Part shown: one piece after another, positions 54,365 through 62,872 of the stretch
Layout of the letters: each line of letters opens with the position of its first letter
Position numbering within the stretch: the stretch's first letter is position 1
Assembly (NCBI RefSeq): GCF_023023025.1
Contig: NZ_CP095481.1
Span: 10,243,001 to 10,307,000, forward strand
Length of the DNA: 64,000 bases
Direction of reading: 5' to 3'
From: Amycolatopsis sp. WQ 127309
GTDB lineage: Bacteria > Actinomycetota > Actinomycetes > Mycobacteriales > Pseudonocardiaceae
Notes under the pieces: generated by a model
What the model saw: only the letters and a program-made list of their open reading frames with translations
What the model was told of the DNA's origin: nothing
Databases searched by the model: none
Program-made: the position numbers and the translations under genes

Positions 54365-55753
54365 AAAGGTGTCCCAGAGCAGGCGCTGGGCGCGGTCCGG
54401 GTCGGGGACCGTGGTGGTGACGTCGTCGAAGAGGCGCGTGATGCGCTCGGACGGCGTGTAGCGCGGCCAGCCTGGGTCGCCCGTGGTGATGAAGCGGACC
54501 CAGGCGCTCGACATCTCCGTTGCCAGCGCCTGTAAGCGCTCGGCGGGGCGTGGGCGGCCGGCGAAGAGGAAGCGCCAGTTCTTGTTGCCGATGTCGTCGA
54601 ACACCAACGGCAGGTCCAGGCCGTGCGGCGCGCCCAGGCCGCGGCCGCGGGGCGCGATCCGCCAGTCGAGGCGGTACATCCAGGCGTCGCGCTGCTTCTC
54701 GGCGAACCGGATCGCCGGGATCCACCAGTCTCCCGCCGTCAGCGCCCGGTTACGGACCTGCTCGTCCGGCCAGTCGAGCAGCTCGGCGTACGCCGCGACG
54801 GCCTTGTCGATCTCCGCGGGCCCCAGCATCGTCGAGCCGGCGCCGAGGAGCTTCGCGCCGCCCGACTGCAGCCAGCTGAAGAGGTCTTCCTCGTCGGCCG
54901 TCGTCCCGATGAGCAGCGGGACTTCGCGGACGCCGTCGAGCGGACGCGAAGGCAGCAGGTCGCCGTCGACGACCACGCGGTAAGTGACCTTGGTGCCCGA
55001 CGCGGCCGAAACCCGTTGCTGCGCCTGGAGAATCCGCGTCATCGGCAACGTCGCCAGCTCCGCAGCCGAGACGTCCAGCTCCTTGAGGACCGCCGACGCG
55101 ATCGCCGCGCCCTCGGCCGGGGTGTGCACCACCGCGCCGACGCCGGTGCCGCTCTGCACGATCGCCTGGTGGACCAGGCCGCGCGTGGCGGGCACGGCCA
55201 GCAGCGTCCCGACCGTGCGGCCGCCGTTGGACTGCCCGGCCAGCGTGACCCGCGCCGGGTCGCCGCCGAACGCGGAGACGTTGCCGCGCACCCATTCCAG
55301 CGCGGCCACCTGGTCGCGCAGCGAGAGGTTCGCGTCGGCGACGCCGGGCAGGTGCAGCATGCCGAGGACGCCGAGCCGGTAGGCGACGGTCACGACGACC
55401 ACCCCGCGCCGGGCCAGCGCCGACCCGTCGAACTGGTGCGGCGCGCCCATCACGCCGCCACCGCCGTGGATCCACACCAGCACCGGGTACGGGCCGGGCG
55501 CCTCCGGCGCGTAGACGTTGACGTAGAGGCAGTCCTCGTCGCCGGTGAAGCCCCGCCCGGTCAGCTCGGGCTGGGGCGCCCGCGGGGCCCACCGGGTCGC
55601 GTCGCGGACGCCGGACCAGGGCGGCGCCGGCCGCGGCGCGCGGAACCGCAGCGCCCCCACCGGCGGCTCGGCGTACGGCACGCCGAGGAAGGTCCTGACC
55701 CCGTCCCGCGCGGAGCCGCGCACCGCGCCGCCCGCGATCTCTGCCATCGTCAC
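54356..55753 (-). CDS. Type B carboxylesterase
   Basis: A 465-residue cytosolic carboxylesterase/lipase (COesterase fold). Motifs: FLGVPYAEPPVGALRF, the DEDCLYVNVY signature, oxyanion hole HGGGGVMG, nucleophile GQSNGG, and APHGLDLPLVFDD near the catalytic His. GTG 55753 lies 6 nt after TAGGCT with no ribosome site, so translation is probably leaderless; ATG 55747 is in frame. Its C-terminus (FSP) is encoded by the palindrome at 54308-54364. Divergent from a small membrane protein gene. Confidence 0.85.
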   Translation of the reverse strand: MTMAEIAGGAVRGSARDGVRTFLGVPYAEPPVGALRFRAPRPAPPWSGVRDATRWAPRAPQPELTGRGFTGDEDCLYVNVYAPEAPGPYPVLVWIHGGGGVMGAPHQFDGSALARRGVVVVTVAYRLGVLGMLHLPGVADANLSLRDQVAALEWVRGNVSAFGGDPARVTLAGQSNGGRTVGTLLAVPATRGLVHQAIVQSGTGVGAVVHTPAEGAAIASAVLKELDVSAAELATLPMTRILQAQQRVSAASGTKVTYRVVVDGDLLPSRPLDGVREVPLLIGTTADEEDLFSWLQSGGAKLLGAGSTMLGPAEIDKAVAAYAELLDWPDEQVRNRALTAGDWWIPAIRFAEKQRDAWMYRLDWRIAPRGRGLGAPHGLDLPLVFDDIGNKNWRFLFAGRPRPAERLQALATEMSSAWVRFITTGDPGWPRYTPSERITRLFDDVTTTVPDPDRAQRLLWDTFSP

Positions 55754-55781
55754 GAAGCCAGCCTAGGCGGACAATGCCCGC

Positions 55782-55970
55782 GTGGTGATCCGCGTCCTGC
55801 CGGTCGTCCTGCTCCTCGCCCTCACCGCGTTCGGCGCGGCCGCGGTCGTGACGGGCATCGCGGAACAGCACGCCGCCGACACCGCGTACCTCGCCGACTT
55901 CTCGCGGCCCGGCGCCGAGTGCGGCGCGGCGGCCTTGCCCGGAGAACTCGACCTGTACCGTCGCGGCTAG
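55782..55970 (+). CDS. Small single-span membrane protein
   Basis: A 62-residue protein with one N-terminal membrane helix or signal anchor (VIRVLPVVLLLALTAFGAAAVV) and a short tail ending LDLYRRG. GTG 55782 lies 6 nt after GACAAT, suggesting a leaderless mRNA divergent from the esterase. Its TAG stop codon shares a CTAG with the stop of the convergent GH20 gene. No family recognised; it might be a small export or immunity protein. Confidence 0.5.
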   Translation: MVIRVLPVVLLLALTAFGAAAVVTGIAEQHAADTAYLADFSRPGAECGAAALPGELDLYRRG

Positions 55971-57544
55971 GAACCGGCCGGCCAGGGCACCTGCGGGGAC
56001 TTGTAGTACTTGAGCCCCAGCAGTTTCCAGAGCGGTCCCTGGGCGGCGAGCCGCTTCGAGAACGCCGTCCAGTCGTGCGTGCTCGGCGGCGACCAGCCGA
56101 GCTCGGCGATCGCCGCGAGCCGCGGGAAGGCCAGGTACTCGACGTCCGCGCTCGTCGTGACCGTCTCCGTCCACAGTGGAGCTTCGACGCCCGAGACGGC
56201 GGACTCGGCGACGCCCGACAGGTACGCGCCGGGGTTCCAGTCGTAGGCCTTCTTGACCTCGACCAGCCCGGCCCAGTCCTGCCCGATCGGCGAGCTCGAC
56301 GTGTACTTCATGTCGAGGTAGGCGTGGTTGGCCGGCGACAGCACGAGCTTCGTCCCGTTCCTGGCCGCCGTCGCCACTGCGCTGTTGCTCGTGGTGGTGT
56401 CCCAGAACTGCGCGACGGTGCCGGCCGCCGGGGTCGCGTTGACGACGTCGTGCCAGGCCAGCGCGCTCTTGCCGTGTGACGCCGTGATCTGCTGGACGCG
56501 GTTCATGAACGTCTTGTAGTCCGCCGGTTTCGTCGACTGCGCCTCGTCCCCGCCGATGTGCAGGTACTTCCCCGGCGTCAGGGCCGCCAGCTGGCCGATG
56601 ACGGCGTCGAGGAACGTGTACGTGATCTCCTTCGACGTGCACAGCGAGCTGAACCCGACGTCGGTGCCGGTGTAGAGCGGGCGCGCCTTGCCGTCGCAGT
56701 TCAGCTCGGCGTAGGAGGCCAGCGCGGCGTTCGTGTGGCCCGGCATGTCGATCTCCGGGACGACCGTGATGTACCGCGCCTGCGCGTAGGCGACGATCGC
56801 GGCGTAGTCGGCCTGCGTGTAGTAGCCGCCCGGCCCGCCGCCGGTCTGGGTGCTGCCGCCGTAGGTCGCCAGCCGTTCCCAGCCGTTGATCACGATCCGC
56901 CAGCCCTGGTCGTCGGCCAGGTGCAGGTGCAGGGTGTTCACCTTGTACCGGGCGAGCTGGTCGACGTACCGCTCGACCTGCGCGACGGTGAAGAAGTGCC
57001 GGGCGACGTCGAGCATCGCGCCGCGGTAGCCGAACCGCGGCTGGTCGGTGATCCGGCCGCCGGCCAGCACCCACGGCCCCGCCGCCGTGGTGCTGCCCTG
57101 GGCGGCGGGCGGGAGCAGCTGCAGCAGCGTCTGGGCGCCGGCGAACAGGCCCGCGGCCTGCCGGGCCCGCACGACCACGCCCGACGCCGTGACGTCGAGC
57201 TGGTAGCCCTGGTCACCGACCGAATCCGGCGCGCCCGAGAGCAGCAGCCGGACGCCGTCGGTGCCCGACGGCGGCGTGTGCACCGGGACCGCGTAGCCGG
57301 TCGACCGGCGCAGGGTCGTCGCGAGCTGGTCCCCGATCGCGGCGACGTCGGCGGAGATCGCGACGCCGGAGCCGAGGGTGTACGTCACCCCGCTCGCCGG
57401 GACAGTGCTCGCGGGCGCCGGGACGACGCTGGTGGACGGGACGGGCGCGGCCGAGGCGGTGACCACCCCGCCGGCCAGTGCCGCGGCCGTCAGCGCGGCC
57501 ACCAGGCCGAGCCGCAGCAGACGTCGTGTTCGCGAAACCGCCAT
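55967..57544 (-). CDS. Secreted GH20 beta-N-acetylhexosaminidase
   Basis: A 525-residue exported GH20 enzyme that removes terminal N-acetylglucosamine from chitin fragments or glycans. Signal peptide (about 1-32, TASAAP), GH20b domain (40-165), catalytic barrel with RGAMLDVARHFF, LHLHLADDQGWR, VVPEIDMPGHTNAAL and the catalytic pair Asp333-Glu334 (HIGGDEAQST). ATG 57544 follows GGAGGG. It complements the intracellular GH20 at 24.1 kb: one acts outside the cell, the other on imported sugars. Confidence 0.93.
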   Translation of the reverse strand: MAVSRTRRLLRLGLVAALTAAALAGGVVTASAAPVPSTSVVPAPASTVPASGVTYTLGSGVAISADVAAIGDQLATTLRRSTGYAVPVHTPPSGTDGVRLLLSGAPDSVGDQGYQLDVTASGVVVRARQAAGLFAGAQTLLQLLPPAAQGSTTAAGPWVLAGGRITDQPRFGYRGAMLDVARHFFTVAQVERYVDQLARYKVNTLHLHLADDQGWRIVINGWERLATYGGSTQTGGGPGGYYTQADYAAIVAYAQARYITVVPEIDMPGHTNAALASYAELNCDGKARPLYTGTDVGFSSLCTSKEITYTFLDAVIGQLAALTPGKYLHIGGDEAQSTKPADYKTFMNRVQQITASHGKSALAWHDVVNATPAAGTVAQFWDTTTSNSAVATAARNGTKLVLSPANHAYLDMKYTSSSPIGQDWAGLVEVKKAYDWNPGAYLSGVAESAVSGVEAPLWTETVTTSADVEYLAFPRLAAIAELGWSPPSTHDWTAFSKRLAAQGPLWKLLGLKYYKSPQVPWPAGS

Positions 57545-57683
57545 CAAACCCTCCATGATCGGACGAAACGGATCAAGCAGGGCTTCAGGAGCCGGCGGCG
57601 TCCACTCGCTGAGCCAGGGAGGATTCAACCAGAACCGACCCGCGCGGCACACCGCCACGGCGGTCCGGGTGATGATTACCCCC

Positions 57684-59567
57684 GTGCACATCGCGGCAGA
57701 GATAGTGGCCCTGGTCGTGACCGTCCTCGTCGTCAGCGCGCTCGCGCGGCGGCTGGACTGGTCCGCGCCCCTGTGCCTGATCGTCGTCGGCGTCGGCGCG
57801 TCCTACGTGCCGGGCGTGCCCGAGTACCACCTGGACCCCGAGGTCGTGCTCCTCGGCCTGCTCCCGCCGCTGCTGTACTCGGCGGCCATCCAGACGTCCC
57901 TGGTGGACTTCCGGAAGAACCGCGGCGCGATCGGGCTGATGTCGGTCGGGCTGGTCGTGTTCACCGCCTTCGGCGTCGGGCTGGTCGCCTGGGCCGTGGT
58001 CCCCGACCTGCCGCTGGCCGGCGCGATCGCGCTCGGGGCGATCGTCGCACCGCCGGACGCGGTCGCCGCCAGCGTCGTCGCCCGCCGCGTCGGCATGCCC
58101 CGCAAGCTGATCCGGCTGCTGGAGGGCGAGAGCCTGTTCAACGACGCGGCCGCGCTGGTCGCGCTGCGCACGGCCATCGCCGCGCTGGCCGGCTCGGTCA
58201 GCATCTGGCAGGTCGGCGCCGACTTCCTGCGCGCGGCCATCGGCGGGATCGTGGTCGGGCTGGTCATCGGGTTCGTGGCCGCCTTCATCCGCGCGCGGAT
58301 GAACGAAGCGGTGCTCGACACCGCGCTGTCGTTCGCGGTGCCGTTCATCGCCTACATCCCGGCCGAGGCGATCCACGGGTCCGGTGTGCTCGCGGTGGTC
58401 GTCGCCGGGCTGATCCTGGGGCACAAGGCCCCGAAGATCCTCTCCGGCCCGGCGCGGCTGGCCAGCAGGCTGAACTGGCAGACCATCGCGTTCCTGCTGG
58501 AGAACATGGTCTTCCTGCTGATCGGCCTGCAGCTGCGGCGGATCCTGTCCGAAGTCAGCGAAACCGGGTTGTCGCTGGGGTTGCTGACCTGGATATGCGT
58601 CGCGGTGCTCGGCGCGACGATCGCCACGCGGATGCTGTGGATGCTCGGGATCGGCACCGTGAAACGGCTGGAACGGCGGCTCGTGCCGAAGCGGCCGAAG
58701 GCGAAGATCTGGCCGTGGCGCTACTCCGCGGTGATCTCCTGGGCGGGGATGCGCGGGGTGGTCACGCTCGCCGCCGCGTTCGTGCTGCCCGCCGACACCC
58801 CGCAGCGGGCCGTGCTGGTGCTCGCCGCGTTCGTCGTCGTGGCCGGCACGCTCGCCGTGCAGGGCATGACGCTGCCGCCGCTGATCCGGCGGCTGCGCCT
58901 GCCGCGGCCGGACCCGGCGGAGGACGCGCTGCAGGAGGCGTCGGTGCTGCACGACATGACGACCGCGGCGCTGACGAAGCTCGAGGAGATCCAGCAGCCG
59001 GACGACCCGCCCGAGATCATCCAGCGCATCCGCGACCGGCTGCAGAACCGGTCCGACTCGGCGTGGGAGCGGCTCGGCCGGCAGAGCGTGCTGGCCGAGA
59101 CGCCCAGCGACGCCTACCGCCGGCTGCGGATCCAGCTCCTCGAGGTCGAACGCGACCAGTTCCTGAAGGCCCGCGACGCCGGCAGCGCCGACGACGACGT
59201 CCTGCGGAAGGTCCTGGAGCGCCTCGACATCGAGGAGTCCATGCTCGACCGCGCCGAGGAGGAACCCGAGGTCGAGGGCCGCGAGCTGCGCACCCCGGCC
59301 GCGACGGCCGGCTCGTGCAAGCACCTGGCCCACGAGTGGGTCGACAAGGACCCCAGCTCGCCGGACACCTGCGCGGCCTGCGTCGAGGAGGGGACGACCT
59401 GGGTGCACCTGCGGATGTGCCTCAAGTGCGGCAACGTCGCGTGCTGCGACTCCTCGCCGCGCCGCCACGCGACCCGCCACTTCCACGAGAGCCGGCACCC
59501 GGTGATGCGCAGCTTCGAGCCGGGCGAGACGTGGCGATGGTGTTTCGTGGACAAACAGCTCGGCTAG
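57684..59567 (+). CDS. CPA1 Na+/H+ antiporter with C-terminal UBP-type zinc finger
   Basis: A 627-residue protein. Residues 1-400 form a 12-13 helix CPA1 antiporter with the ion-binding GAIVAPPDAVAAS and EGESLFNDAAALVAL motifs and SWAGMRGVVTLAAA. A helical cytosolic region (420-535) leads to a zinc finger (545-627) with CKHLAHEW, CAAC, MCLKCGNVACC, HATRHFHESRHPV and WCFVD, the pattern of eukaryotic ubiquitin-binding UBP fingers. Start GTG 57684 is chosen from homology and the lack of ribosome site; ATG 57672 is in frame. What the finger binds in a bacterium is unknown. Confidence 0.88.
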   Translation: MHIAAEIVALVVTVLVVSALARRLDWSAPLCLIVVGVGASYVPGVPEYHLDPEVVLLGLLPPLLYSAAIQTSLVDFRKNRGAIGLMSVGLVVFTAFGVGLVAWAVVPDLPLAGAIALGAIVAPPDAVAASVVARRVGMPRKLIRLLEGESLFNDAAALVALRTAIAALAGSVSIWQVGADFLRAAIGGIVVGLVIGFVAAFIRARMNEAVLDTALSFAVPFIAYIPAEAIHGSGVLAVVVAGLILGHKAPKILSGPARLASRLNWQTIAFLLENMVFLLIGLQLRRILSEVSETGLSLGLLTWICVAVLGATIATRMLWMLGIGTVKRLERRLVPKRPKAKIWPWRYSAVISWAGMRGVVTLAAAFVLPADTPQRAVLVLAAFVVVAGTLAVQGMTLPPLIRRLRLPRPDPAEDALQEASVLHDMTTAALTKLEEIQQPDDPPEIIQRIRDRLQNRSDSAWERLGRQSVLAETPSDAYRRLRIQLLEVERDQFLKARDAGSADDDVLRKVLERLDIEESMLDRAEEEPEVEGRELRTPAATAGSCKHLAHEWVDKDPSSPDTCAACVEEGTTWVHLRMCLKCGNVACCDSSPRRHATRHFHESRHPVMRSFEPGETWRWCFVDKQLG

Positions 59568-59577
59568 GGTCGGGGCC

Positions 59578-60264
59578 ATGAGCACGCCCGAGCAGGAGAT
59601 CGAGTACCGGCAGCACCGGTTCACCCCGCCGTCCGGCGCCACCGAGATCTTCCTGATCCGGCACGGCGAATCCGCGCCGGCCCGGGCCAGCGCCCCGTTC
59701 GACCTGGTCGACGGCCAGGCCGACCCGGACCTCGCGCCGGAGGGCCGCGACCACGCCCGGCGCGTCGGCGACCGGTTGGCCGGTGAGCGCATCGACGCCA
59801 TCTACGTGACGACGCTGCGCCGCACGGTGCAGACCGCCGCGCCGCTGGCCGAGAAGCTGGGGATCACCCCGGTCGTCGAGCCGGAGCTGCGCGAGATCCA
59901 CCTCGGCGACTGGGAGAACGGTCTCTTCCGGAAGCACACGACCGACGGCCACCCGATCGTCGACCGGCTGTGGGCCGAGCAGCGCTGGGACGTCATCCCC
60001 GGCGCGGAGTCCGACGAGGCGTTCGGCGCCCGGCTGCGCGACGCGCTCACCCGCATCGCCGCCGCCCACCCCGACCAGCGCGTCGCGGTCTTCACCCACG
60101 GCGGCGTGATCGGCGAGGTGTTCGCCCAGGCCGGTCGCTCGGTCGAGCGGTTCGCCTACCTCGGCGCGGACAACGGCTCGATCTCGCACCTGGTGCTGCA
60201 CGGCGACAACTGGATCGTGCGGCGCTTCAACGACACCGCGCACCTCGCTAACCCGCTCGGCTGA
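59578..60264 (+). CDS. Histidine phosphatase family protein
   Basis: A 228-residue phosphoglycerate-mutase-like phosphatase. The catalytic RHG is in FLIRHGES, with TLRRTVQTAAPL, ELREIHLGDWE and the second His in VFTHGGVIGEV. ATG 59578 lies 7 nt after TAGGGT (59565-59570), a leaderless start; that -10 contains the antiporter stop codon. It overlaps the convergent permease gene by 17 bp. Substrate unknown. Confidence 0.88.
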   Translation: MSTPEQEIEYRQHRFTPPSGATEIFLIRHGESAPARASAPFDLVDGQADPDLAPEGRDHARRVGDRLAGERIDAIYVTTLRRTVQTAAPLAEKLGITPVVEPELREIHLGDWENGLFRKHTTDGHPIVDRLWAEQRWDVIPGAESDEAFGARLRDALTRIAAAHPDQRVAVFTHGGVIGEVFAQAGRSVERFAYLGADNGSISHLVLHGDNWIVRRFNDTAHLANPLG

Positions 60265-60982
60265 GCTTCCCGGCCGCGACGCACTGCACGGTCACCAGGA
60301 TCGCCACGGCCTCCGCGGCCAGCAGCCCGATGAGCACGAGCACCTGCGTCGTACCCGCCTGAATCGGGCCGGCGCCGCCGAGCAGGACACCGACGTAGGC
60401 GCCGGGCAGCGTCACCAGGCCGACTGTGCGGGTCTGGTCCAGGGCCGGGATCAACGCGTGGCCGGCGCTCGGACGGCAGATTTCGAGGGCGGCCGGGCGG
60501 GGCATGAAGCCGAGGGCGAGCGCGGCTTCGTACTCGCCGTGGCGGGCCTCGAGTTCATCGAGGGCCCGGCGGGCGGCCTGCGACGTCGCCGTCATCGCGC
60601 CGCCGATGACGATGCCGGCGATCGGCACGACGGCGATCGGCCGCAGCGGGACGACCCCGGCGCCGAGGACCAGCGCCAGCACGGGCGCGACGCCGGCCGC
60701 GATCGCGAGGGCCGTCCACGGGAGGTTCGCCCAGCCGCCGGCGCGGCGCGCGGACGTCGCCGCGGCGATGCCGAACATGAGCAGCACGAACAGGCCGGTC
60801 AGCGGGTTCGAGCGCAGGATCGCGGTGATCACCAGCGACACGAGGGCCAGCTGGGCGACCGCGCGGACGGCGGCGATCAGCACCGCCCGCCCCTGGCCCA
60901 GCTCACCCCAGCGGACGATGGCGGCCCCGGCCGCGGTGAGCAGGACCAGCACCGCCACCAGGGCGGGCCCGAAGGTGATCAC
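60248..60982 (-). CDS. FetB/UPF0014-type ABC permease-like membrane protein
   Basis: A 244-residue protein with 6-7 membrane helices. UPF0014 motifs: IAAVRAVAQLALVSLVI, IVIGGAMTATSQAARRAL, ALALGFMPRPAALE and TVGLVTLPGAYVGVLLGGAGPIQA. FetB of Escherichia coli exports iron with the FetA ATPase; no ATPase gene lies beside this one. It overlaps the convergent phosphatase gene by 17 bp. Confidence 0.85.
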   Translation of the reverse strand: MITFGPALVAVLVLLTAAGAAIVRWGELGQGRAVLIAAVRAVAQLALVSLVITAILRSNPLTGLFVLLMFGIAAATSARRAGGWANLPWTALAIAAGVAPVLALVLGAGVVPLRPIAVVPIAGIVIGGAMTATSQAARRALDELEARHGEYEAALALGFMPRPAALEICRPSAGHALIPALDQTRTVGLVTLPGAYVGVLLGGAGPIQAGTTQVLVLIGLLAAEAVAILVTVQCVAAGKLSRAG

Positions 60983-61008
60983 ACCGCCGATCCTGCCTTA
61001 CGCGGCCT

Positions 61009-61491
61009 TCAGACGGCGCAGCTGAACTGGCGTCCCGGCGCGCTAACGGCCTTCTCGGCGAGCACGACGCCGTCGACGACGATCCGGCAGCGCAGCTCGC
61101 CGGGGCCGGGGTTCTGGGCGGCGATGCTGTAGAACTCGGTGCGGTCGGCCGGGCCGACGCGGGTGAAGGTGGTCGACCACGGCGTGGTGACCTCGGTCTG
61201 CTGGGCCAGCGTCGACCCCGCGGCCGAGTAGGTGACGTTGCGGGCGCCGTTCGCGCCGAGCAGCTCGTAGACGACGGAGTGGGTCACGGTGCGGACGGCG
61301 GCCGGCGCGACGGGGGCGGCGACGGGCTCGTCCCGCACCGGGCCGCCGCCGGACCGCGGCACCACGTACGACGTCACCACGAACGCCAGTGCGAGCACCC
61401 CGAGCACGACGACGACGTTGCCCGCGGGCCGGCAGCGGCCGCGGTCCCGCTCGTTGGGCGTCGCAGGTTGGGTCACGATGGGAACACTCAT
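61009..61491 (-). CDS. MmpS-family transport accessory protein
   Basis: A 160-residue membrane-anchored protein: one N-terminal helix (about 25-45), proline/alanine linker, and an extracytoplasmic beta domain with HSVVYELLGANGARNVTYS, WSTTFTR and a terminal cysteine pair (LRCRIVVDG, FSCAV). MmpS proteins help MmpL lipid or siderophore exporters in mycobacteria; no mmpL is in the window. ATG 61491 is preferred; ATG 61518 is in frame. Confidence 0.75.
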   Translation of the reverse strand: MSVPIVTQPATPNERDRGRCRPAGNVVVVLGVLALAFVVTSYVVPRSGGGPVRDEPVAAPVAPAAVRTVTHSVVYELLGANGARNVTYSAAGSTLAQQTEVTTPWSTTFTRVGPADRTEFYSIAAQNPGPGELRCRIVVDGVVLAEKAVSAPGRQFSCAV

Positions 61492-61681
61492 GGAGAGGTC
61501 TTCTCTCGTCGAGCGCACTTCCGTCGAGTACGTCGTCTACATCTCGCCGTGACCTAACTCCGCGTTAACGCCTGGTCGGCAAGAAGTCCAACTTTCACCC
61601 AATCGGGTGCGCCGCGGACCTCACATTTCCACGGGCTGCGTCGTCGTTATCAGTGAAGGTCCACAACCGAAGGGGACGACG

Positions 61682-62113
61682 ATGACGACAACGGCACACG
61701 ACGCGATCCGGCAGCAGGTCGGCAAGATCGTCGCCGGGATCCAAGCCAAGGATCTCGACGCGCTGAGACGGATCTACGCGGCGGACGTAGTGTCGTTCGA
61801 CGTCGAGCCGCCGCTGCAGCACGTCGGGGTCGAGGCGAAGCTGAAGAACTGGGCGAGAGCGTTCACGTTGTTCGCGGAGGTGACGTACGAAGTACGCGAC
61901 CTCACGCTCATCGTGGGTGAGGACGTGGCGTTCGGCCACTGCTTCGGCCGGCTCAGCGGCACCCTGGGTGACGGAACGGCGACGAACGGAATGTGGGTCC
62001 GGGCAACGTTCGGCTTCCGCAAGATCGAGGGCGACTGGCTGATAGTCCACGACCAGGCATCGGTGCCATTCGACCTGCCAAGCGGCCGCGGCGTCGTGGA
62101 CCTGGAGCCGTGA
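61682..62113 (+). CDS. SnoaL-like / NTF2-fold protein
   Basis: A 143-residue NTF2-like protein (SnoaL/DUF4440 group): AIRQQVGKIVAGIQAKDLDALRRIYAADVVSFDV start, then curved sheet with TYEVRDLTLIVGEDVAFGHC and FRKIEGDWLIVHDQASVPFD. The end of the frame (GRGVVDLEP, stop 62111) is the first copy of the SnoaL tail that is repeated downstream. ATG 61682 follows GGGGAC. Function unknown; many relatives are isomerases or stress proteins. Confidence 0.8.
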   Translation: MTTTAHDAIRQQVGKIVAGIQAKDLDALRRIYAADVVSFDVEPPLQHVGVEAKLKNWARAFTLFAEVTYEVRDLTLIVGEDVAFGHCFGRLSGTLGDGTATNGMWVRATFGFRKIEGDWLIVHDQASVPFDLPSGRGVVDLEP

Positions 62114-62480
62114 GCGGCGTGGTCGATCCACCAGCCCGGCCCCGGGCAGGCATCCACAACACCCGGCGCGCGGGCGGACGCGCGAGACGACCGCAGCATT
62201 CGTCGACCTCCAGCCATAAGCCGCGTGATCAATCCACCAACCCAGCTCCGAGCAGGCATCCACAACACCGACGCCCCGCGGGCGCGCACGAGCGACCGCG
62301 GCATCGTGAATCTCGGGCCGCGAGCCGTGTGGTCAATCCACCAACCCAGCTCCCGCGAGCATCCACCACACCCGGCGCCCAGCCGGGCGAACACACGAAA
62401 CGACCGCGGCACCCTCGATCTGCAGCCATGAGCCGCGTCGTCAATCCACCAGCCCGGCGTCAGCGAGCATCCGCAGCACC
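62080..62480. repeat. Tandem array of a ~106-bp unit made from two convergent gene ends
   Basis: The word ATCCACCA recurs at 62126, 62232, 62336 and 62444 (spacing 106, 104, 108). Each unit contains a copy of the last codons of the SnoaL-like gene (GACCTGGAGCCGTGAGC-like) followed by a copy of the reversed 3' end of the Nudix gene (LADAGLVD-stop). The middle copies have decayed in frame. The 327-bp stretch 62114-62440 holds nothing else. Confidence 0.8.
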
Positions 62481-62863
62481 CGCTGACCGGCGGGCGGGCA
62501 CACCGGCGCGTCCGCCGTGCTCAGCCAGGCCGCCTCCGCGATCTCCCGCGACGGCGCCGGCTCGCCCTCGTGCGCGGCCGTGTAGCAGGTCATCCGCACC
62601 AGGCGGCCGTCGGCGAACCCGTCGGCCTGCTCCTCCAGCGCGGCGAAGAACCGGAAGCTGAGCGGGTCGAGCGTGATCCCGAGCTCCTCGCGGATCTCGC
62701 GGCACAACCCCGCGACGTCGCCTTCGCCCGGCTCACGCTTGCCGCCCGGCAGGTAGAACTTCGTCTTCCCGGTGGTGCGGACCGACAACAGCCGCCGGTC
62801 GCGGACGTGGATCCAGGCCAGCGAGTCGATGGGCGGCGCGAAACTGTCGGACCCCGGGTGCAT
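62441..62863 (-). CDS. Nudix hydrolase
   Basis: A 140-residue Nudix enzyme. The full box is present: GGKREPGEGDVAGLCREIREELGI. Preceding WIHVRDRRLLSVRTTGKTKFYLPG suggests an MTH1/ADP-ribose-type pyrophosphatase; the exact substrate is unclear. ATG 62863 lies 6 nt from a CATACT -10 that itself contains the start codon of the divergent AraC gene. Its last codons belong to the repeat array. Confidence 0.9.
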   Translation of the reverse strand: MHPGSDSFAPPIDSLAWIHVRDRRLLSVRTTGKTKFYLPGGKREPGEGDVAGLCREIREELGITLDPLSFRFFAALEEQADGFADGRLVRMTCYTAAHEGEPAPSREIAEAAWLSTADAPVCPPAGQRVLRMLADAGLVD

Positions 62864-62872
62864 GATCGGAGT

